28,834 nt of DNA from Bacteroidetes bacterium UBA2364 (lineage in GTDB: Bacteria > Bacteroidota > Rhodothermia > Rhodothermales > UBA2364). The translations under genes and the position numbers were made by a program. Below, one piece after another: positions 24,057 to 28,834 of the stretch (the stretch's first letter is position 1; every line of letters starts with the position of its first letter). Under the pieces are notes generated by a model. That model saw only the letters and a program-made list of their open reading frames with translations, had not been told where the DNA came from and ran no database searches. The DNA lies in assembly GCA_002344075.1 (NCBI GenBank), contig DDTM01000051.1, positions 1 to 28,834 of the forward strand, in the 5' to 3' direction.

Positions 24057-24662
24057 ATGCACCCTGTTCGTGCGATAGCGCAAATACAAGACCCGCAAAT
24101 ATTGGGACTTCGGCTAAAAAACGACGACCAAGAAGCGTTTTCGGCGTTGTTTAAGCTTTTTAGAGTCCCCTTAATGAAATATGTTTGGTGGATTGTCCGG
24201 GACGGAGCCGTAACAGAAGATATCGTGCAGGAAGTATTTATCAAGTTATGGAACATTCGCACGGAAATAGACGCGCATAAATCCATTCGTGCTTTGCTTT
24301 ATACCATTGCCCGGAATTTGGCGCTGAATGCCAAACGGAGTTTTCATCAACAAATGGTAAAAATAGAGGAAGCACATCAAACCTTGTCTGTCGATCCTAA
24401 TCCATTGGAAAATTTGGAAACCAGCGGGTTGGCCAAGCAATTGGATGATTGGATCGAAGCATTGCCGGAACGCAGAAGGGAGGCTTTTCGACTAAGTCGC
24501 TTTGAAGGGTTGAGCCACGACGAGATTGCTGAATTGATGTCGCTTTCGCCTGCAACGGTAAACCGTCATATTGGATTGGCGCTGCAAACGTTGCGGGATT
24601 TGATGATAAAAAACGATTCCGATTGGAAAAAACATGTCGAATTTACCATCCAAAATGCCTGA
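24057..24662 (+). CDS. ECF RNA polymerase sigma factor (FecI-like)
   Basis: The 201-residue product has sigma region 2 (QEAFSALFKLFRVPLMKYVWWIVRDGAVTEDIVQEVFIKLWNIR, about residues 25-72, with the DIVQEVFIKLW core) and region 4 (LPERRREAFRLSRFEGLSHDEIAELMSLSPATVNRHIGLALQTLRD, about 142-187), the standard two-domain ECF layout. It overlaps the FecR-like gene by 29 bp, so sigma and anti-sigma are translationally coupled. Together with the downstream STN-domain receptor it forms a cell-surface signalling set, in which receptor occupancy releases the sigma factor to transcribe the receptor gene. Confidence 0.93.
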   Translation: MHPVRAIAQIQDPQILGLRLKNDDQEAFSALFKLFRVPLMKYVWWIVRDGAVTEDIVQEVFIKLWNIRTEIDAHKSIRALLYTIARNLALNAKRSFHQQMVKIEEAHQTLSVDPNPLENLETSGLAKQLDDWIEALPERRREAFRLSRFEGLSHDEIAELMSLSPATVNRHIGLALQTLRDLMIKNDSDWKKHVEFTIQNA

Positions 24663-25587
24663 GAATTTGAAGGGCGCACTAAGTGAATGGCCGGAACTGT
24701 CCGCCGAAGAGGGTGCAGACCTTGGGCTATTGTGGCAAATAACCGAAAAAGCAGATGTTTCGCCTCGGTTTAACGATGCAACACAGGAAGCCCGTATGTG
24801 GGCAGCCATTGCGCAAAAAACCATCGCCCAGCCAGAGGCGTCTAAGCGCCCTGCTTTTGTACGTCCAATGATGCGCAATCCTTGGGTATATGGCTTTGTG
24901 GCGTCACTGGTTTTTCTGGTCGTATCGGTCATGTTGTTTAGAATGACCCAATCAGAAACACCCAAGGAACTCATGTTTTTAGCAAAAGTCGGGGAAATTC
25001 GGATAGAAAAACTACCCGATGGTTCGCAAGTAACACTCAATAGCGGCTCGGAAATACGATTTTTGCAAACAGATGACCACCGAAAGGCTGTGCTAAAAGG
25101 GGAAGCATTTTTTGAAGTGTTGCACAATGGGAAACCCTTCTCGGTTGAGACGTTTAATGCAAACGTTCGGGTGATGGGAACGCGGTTTAACGTTCGGACA
25201 ATTGGTGCAAAAACGCAAGTGGTTTTGGAGTCGGGGAAAGTGGCTTTGGCAGGTAACCAAGACGAAGAAGCCCGGTTACTCTTACCCGGTCAATGGGCCG
25301 AGGTGGCTGGAGGGAAGGTGGAAGACCCGCAAAATGTTGAGGTGAAGACAGAACTTTCTTGGATGAATGGTGGCTTTGCAATGACCAATGTTGTTGTAAA
25401 AGATTTTGTAGCGCATTTGGTGCAACTTTATGATCGCCCCATTTTTGTGGAAAATAAACGACTTGGTAGCATTGCCATTACATTGCATTACGCCCAAAGA
25501 CCCGTTTTGGAAAGCTTATTAGCCGACTTATGCGCCTCGGCATCCTGTCAGGTTTTGCCTCAAAGAAATGGATTTGTCTTACGCTAA
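24634..25587 (+). CDS. FecR-like anti-sigma factor/transmembrane regulator
   Basis: The 317-residue product has a cytoplasmic N-terminus of about 80 residues that would bind the sigma factor, one membrane helix (WVYGFVASLVFLVVSVMLF, about 83-102), a periplasmic FecR domain (RIEKLPDGSQVTLNSGSEIRF, KGEAFFEV, FSVETFNANVRVMGTRFNVR, VVLESGKVAL) and a C-terminal DUF4974-type secretin/STN-like part (AMTNVVVKDFVAHLVQLYDRPIFVE to the end). It is the anti-sigma partner of the preceding ECF factor. The start may be 24634 or the ATG at 24655 (MPENLKGAL), which reduces the overlap with the sigma gene to 8 bp. Confidence 0.9.
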   Translation: MSNLPSKMPENLKGALSEWPELSAEEGADLGLLWQITEKADVSPRFNDATQEARMWAAIAQKTIAQPEASKRPAFVRPMMRNPWVYGFVASLVFLVVSVMLFRMTQSETPKELMFLAKVGEIRIEKLPDGSQVTLNSGSEIRFLQTDDHRKAVLKGEAFFEVLHNGKPFSVETFNANVRVMGTRFNVRTIGAKTQVVLESGKVALAGNQDEEARLLLPGQWAEVAGGKVEDPQNVEVKTELSWMNGGFAMTNVVVKDFVAHLVQLYDRPIFVENKRLGSIAITLHYAQRPVLESLLADLCASASCQVLPQRNGFVLR

Positions 25588-25678
25588 GTTTTGGGATAAT
25601 ACCATCTTCTGAAGGATAAAAGCCGCATGATTCATTAAAAAAATCCGTTATTAGACCTTGTCGGTATGATTAAATGGG

Positions 25679-28432
25679 TTGGCTTTGTTTAGAAAATCCG
25701 TGTGGAACATTTTTCGACTTTTTTTTCTTTTTTTGGGATCACTTCCTTCGTATTTGGGAGCACAGCCTGCAAGCCTACAAAGTGCATTATTGACCTCGGC
25801 CAGTGCTCTGGGTATTAATCTGGTTTATCGTGCCGAAATACCTTTGGGCATCTCTACACAATGTGTTCAACTACAAGGAAAAGCGGAGCAGGTTTTATCT
25901 TGTTTGCTTCAAAATACCGGATTACAGTTTCGAAAAATTGGCCATAATACCTATTTAATTGAACCAGCGAAGGCAGGCAACCTCGTCCGTCCGCCATTGC
26001 CCTCCTATACACTATTTGGTAGCATTCGGGAAGTTGGTACGGGGAAAGCCCTACCCCAAGCCACGGTTTGGTTGGCCGAAAACCAACAACGGATCATTTT
26101 GGACAAGAAGGCAGGATTTTCGGTGGAGGGATTGTCGCTGCCGCGCTATGCCTTACATGTTCGGTTGCTGGGCTATGAACCCCTTACCATTCAAGTACGT
26201 CATACAGCCACACATTCAGATTCTCTTCATATCTGGATAAAGCCCCTACCCTTAGAGGTGCTTCCCGTTATAATCGAGGGCAAACAAGGTCATTTATGGC
26301 TGGGCGAAAATGAAGTAGCAGACGAGACACGCCTTGCAATACGAGGTTTCGGGACAGCAGATGTCCTCCAAAGTACAGCTACCCTGAATGGTGTGTATAT
26401 GAATGACGCACGGGGCGAAGTACATATACAGGGTGGTGAATCGGGTGAACACCTAATACGTCTGGACGAGATGCCCGTTTTTGAACCCTTACAACTAAGG
26501 GGAATTGTCAGCACGTTTTCTCCTTTCGCCGTAGGGCAAATGACATTGCATAAAGCCGGATTTGGGGTAGAAGAAGGCAGTGCATTGGCGGGTGTAATGG
26601 CCTTTGAACATAATTTGCGGCTTCCAGAGAACCAAAATCACGTGCTGGAAACCCAATTAGACCACCTAAGCCTGAATGCTCGGTGGGCCATGCGACAGGA
26701 AAACAAGGGTTTTAGGGCGAAACTGATGTTATCCGCACGCATTGGCTTAGGTAAGATGTATCAATCTGCCACGCTATCGGATGTATTGCAAAACTGGAGT
26801 CATCCGGATGAGTTTTTGCCATTTGCCGCCATTGTACAGCGTAATCCGCTGTTTTTTGAAACTGCACGCGCATTGAAAAAACCCGATCTGGCTGCGTTCG
26901 GGCAAACTAAAGCCGATTTTAACGACCTGCATGGCGCTGGAAGATGGGATTGGGGCAATGGCCATGCCTTGCAAGCCGCTTTTTACATCGGTTGGAATAC
27001 CTTGAGCGGGAATGCACTAACAACCGATACCACTTCACAGGTGATCAATCGAGACTTTTACCGATGGGGAAATGGGGCTGGGCGGGTTTCTTGGCGCTAT
27101 TCGTCTCCCAAAGGCATTTTGAGGACGGTAACAATGATAGCCGCGACATACCGGCTTACACATGCATACAATTATTTGGCTAACTTGCGGTTTATTCCGA
27201 TCGTATTACCAGATGGAACCGTGCTCGAATTGCGCGATGATCCGGTTCCCGCCGATGATGGCAACCGTTATCAGGAAGTTTGGCTTCAGGCAAAATGGAC
27301 GGCCTTGCGCTGGACATTGGGCGCTGAAGGCGTGTATGCGGTAAATCGGGTGGGATTAAAACACTGGACCACCCAAACCGTGGACATGGCCCTGAAGCAA
27401 CCACGATGGGCCGCCTATGGAACTTATTCACATCGTATTGGCACTTATACCACCTTGGAAAGTGGGTTTCGTGGGACATGGCTTATGGGAAAAGGGGTTT
27501 ATCCCGAACCGAGGTTTACGATACGGCTATTGAACCGTCCCGCCAAATACGGTTCATTTTCGGGCTATTTATCCTTCGGCATCTTTCGCCAGTTTATACA
27601 ACAATTCGAGTATAGCAGCTTTAGCCCAAGCGCTTTGTTGCCTTCCTTGCGCTTTTGGATCCCTGTATCGGATCGCTACGTACCCTATGCACGGCATTTT
27701 ACAGCCCGATTAGACTGGAAAACAGGCTTAGGGCTTGAATTGGGGGGGGAGGTGTATCAAAAAAAACTCCGAAACCTACGTGTTTTAGATTATGGACAAC
27801 TATGGGCATTGTCCGAATCGCATCAAACCGCCAGACAGATCGAAGCGCTGACTGGGTTTGCCTTGGGAGAGGCTGCCGGATTTGGACTGGAACTCAAAGG
27901 CCGAACCCTAATGGTCGAGATGGTGATTCGGTACGACTATGCCCGCGCCTTCCGTACCCTTAAACCCGTTGCAGAAGTACGTCAGTTGGTATATACCGAC
28001 GTAAAACCCGTGGCATGGTCGGAGCCGGGTCGCTGGCTCTTTGCCACAAAAGCTGCATTTGCCACACATTGGAAATGGACCCTCAATGGCCGCATCAGTA
28101 AAGGGCGGTTGTGGGCATTTCGTAAAGCCTACTACGACTACCTCACCCATTCTGGCTTGGAAGCCGTCTTTGGGACATACAACTTACAAACGCCAGAAAC
28201 ACATGCACTACCTCTGTTTATGCAGTGGGACACCGGAATTTCTTATACCCGCACACTAAAAAAAACCACGGCTCAGGCGCGAGTTGAATTGCTCAATGTC
28301 CTTGATAGGAAAAATGTGGCCGAGTGGTGGTTTGAACGGCCACAGATTGGCCTTTCTGGATACGAATACCGTCTTCAAGAACGTACCCTCACCCCTTTTA
28401 TACCCGCTGTTTCTCTGCGTTTTGATTTCTGA
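25679..28432 (+). CDS. TonB-dependent receptor with STN signalling domain
   Basis: The 917-residue product has a signal peptide (FLFLGSLPSYLGA|Q), an STN (secretin/TonB N-terminal) domain (ASLQSALLTSASALGINLVY to YLIEP, about 31-95), a carboxypeptidase-regulatory-like domain (YTLFGSIREVGTGKALPQATV, about 110-190), a plug (about 215-312: ATLNGVYMNDARGEVHIQGGESGEHLIRLDEMPV) and a long barrel ending in FIPAVSLRFDF. The STN domain and the upstream sigma/anti-sigma pair mark it as a signalling transducer. No SusD-like or transporter partner follows, so the ligand is unknown. No ATG is usable: an in-frame stop lies at 25667-25669 and the first in-frame Met is near residue 241, so TTG 25679 (or TTG 25685, GTG 25700) must be the start. 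Confidence 0.87.
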   Translation: MALFRKSVWNIFRLFFLFLGSLPSYLGAQPASLQSALLTSASALGINLVYRAEIPLGISTQCVQLQGKAEQVLSCLLQNTGLQFRKIGHNTYLIEPAKAGNLVRPPLPSYTLFGSIREVGTGKALPQATVWLAENQQRIILDKKAGFSVEGLSLPRYALHVRLLGYEPLTIQVRHTATHSDSLHIWIKPLPLEVLPVIIEGKQGHLWLGENEVADETRLAIRGFGTADVLQSTATLNGVYMNDARGEVHIQGGESGEHLIRLDEMPVFEPLQLRGIVSTFSPFAVGQMTLHKAGFGVEEGSALAGVMAFEHNLRLPENQNHVLETQLDHLSLNARWAMRQENKGFRAKLMLSARIGLGKMYQSATLSDVLQNWSHPDEFLPFAAIVQRNPLFFETARALKKPDLAAFGQTKADFNDLHGAGRWDWGNGHALQAAFYIGWNTLSGNALTTDTTSQVINRDFYRWGNGAGRVSWRYSSPKGILRTVTMIAATYRLTHAYNYLANLRFIPIVLPDGTVLELRDDPVPADDGNRYQEVWLQAKWTALRWTLGAEGVYAVNRVGLKHWTTQTVDMALKQPRWAAYGTYSHRIGTYTTLESGFRGTWLMGKGVYPEPRFTIRLLNRPAKYGSFSGYLSFGIFRQFIQQFEYSSFSPSALLPSLRFWIPVSDRYVPYARHFTARLDWKTGLGLELGGEVYQKKLRNLRVLDYGQLWALSESHQTARQIEALTGFALGEAAGFGLELKGRTLMVEMVIRYDYARAFRTLKPVAEVRQLVYTDVKPVAWSEPGRWLFATKAAFATHWKWTLNGRISKGRLWAFRKAYYDYLTHSGLEAVFGTYNLQTPETHALPLFMQWDTGISYTRTLKKTTAQARVELLNVLDRKNVAEWWFERPQIGLSGYEYRLQERTLTPFIPAVSLRFDF

Positions 28433-28576
28433 GAGGATAGTCTAACGGCCATTATAGTACCTGTAGTGTACAACTTGTGTTCAACATTACTCAAACGAAT
28501 GCGAAACTCTTTGCGTATTACTACATGTTAGAAGTCAGCTTAAAAGGCGACATCAACAAGAAAAAAATAGACATAA
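28433..28576. other. Gap after the STN receptor, no convincing gene
   Basis: The 144-bp gap between the receptor stop and the right-edge ORF shows no terminator hairpin with a T-run. It contains a 24-codon ORF (28525-28599) that overlaps the following start and looks like chance. Base composition falls from about half GC to clearly AT-rich along this stretch. Confidence 0.5.
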
Positions 28577-28834
28577 ATGGCAAGAAAGAAACAGAATAAT
28601 AACCTTTCTTCATTTGACGAACTTATCGTTCCAACAGTCAAAGCACTTCTTGATTTAGGTGAATCGGGGACAGTTGAGGAGATAAACACAAAAGTTTATG
28701 AAATTGTAAATATACCAGACGACATTTTACAAATACCGCACGGTGACAAATGCCATACTACTGGACATTTTCAAAAAGAGGCGGAGAAAGCACTAACTTC
28801 GAGTTTACAACAACATGAAGAAAGATGCTTCCTC
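28577..28834 (+). CDS. Mrr N-terminal-domain-like protein (3' partial)
   Basis: The frame from ATG 28577 is open for 86 codons to the window edge. Its first 58 residues (SSFDELIVPTVKALLDLGESGTVEEINTKVYEIVNIPDD then ILQIPHGDK) resemble the winged-helix N-domain of Mrr-type restriction proteins, which normally recruit DNA to a nuclease domain. After IPHGDK the match to that domain is lost (CHTTGHFQKEAEKALTSS), so the gene may be a variant, a fusion or frameshifted. Hand-counted GC is about 37%, against about 50% in the receptor gene before it, which suggests acquired DNA. The C-terminal domain is outside the window. Confidence 0.45.
   Translation, partial: MARKKQNNNLSSFDELIVPTVKALLDLGESGTVEEINTKVYEIVNIPDDILQIPHGDKCHTTGHFQKEAEKALTSSLQQHEERCFL

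Noticed and set aside
28525..28599. 24-codon ORF before the right-edge gene
   Set aside because: It overlaps the Mrr-like start, is very short and shows no recognisable features.

Overview
The window looks like a chromosomal segment from the Bacteroidota/Rhodothermota side of the tree. A Bacteroidota-type C-terminal secretion (type IX) sorting domain with a YPNPFNPST motif ends the first protein. There are two TonB-dependent receptors with carboxypeptidase-regulatory-like N-termini, a FecI/FecR pair of the Bacteroidota kind, an arginine cluster built on an acylornithine (not ornithine) transcarbamylase, and few Shine-Dalgarno sequences. Hand-counted coding GC is about 45-50%, with AT-richer patches in the flippase gene and at the extreme right. 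Assignment below phylum level is not possible from what I can see; Rhodothermota or a related deep lineage is my best guess.

Layout, left to right. (1) 2-1168, +: 3' part of a secreted beta-propeller-like repeat protein, followed by a strong bidirectional terminator. (2) 1309-3368, -: groES-groEL behind a perfect CIRCE operator. (3) 3461-6053, -: a TonB-dependent receptor preceded by a TPP riboswitch and an intrinsic terminator, so probably a thiamin-uptake receptor. (4) 6397-10450, -: three overlapping genes (GNAT/FemAB-like transferase, GT-C-like multi-pass protein, Wzx-like flippase), probably a small surface-glycan or lipid-linked glycan module. (5) 10513-11217, +: rsmE. (6) 11839-22500, +: a long arginine operon, argG - P-loop protein - argC - DUF2177 - argD - argF' - argB - (335-bp gap) - argE - argH - FAD monooxygenase. 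(7) 22546-23982, +: a TPM-domain membrane protein with a zinc ribbon. (8) 24057-28432, +: ECF sigma factor, FecR-like anti-sigma factor and a TonB receptor with an STN signalling domain. (9) 28433-end: AT-rich DNA with the start of a protein whose N-terminus resembles the Mrr restriction protein N-domain, possibly the edge of a defence or accessory island.

The most interesting unit is the arginine operon. It has every acyl-cycle enzyme except the first: no argA, argJ or GNAT-type acylglutamate synthase is present. In its place sits a P-loop protein that looks distantly like DUF1611, the family of D-glutamate N-acetyltransferase DgcN. The transcarbamylase has alanine at the single position reported to switch between acetyl- and succinyl-ornithine use, which predicts a succinylated pathway. 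Together these suggest an arginine route whose first step, N-acylation of glutamate, may be made by a non-GNAT enzyme. That is an inference to be tested.

A diverged repeat family of about 100-165 bp with partial terminal inverted repeats occurs in three intergenic spaces (6220, 11435 and 18634), including the gap that splits the arginine operon. I see no tRNA, rRNA, CRISPR array, transposase gene or origin.
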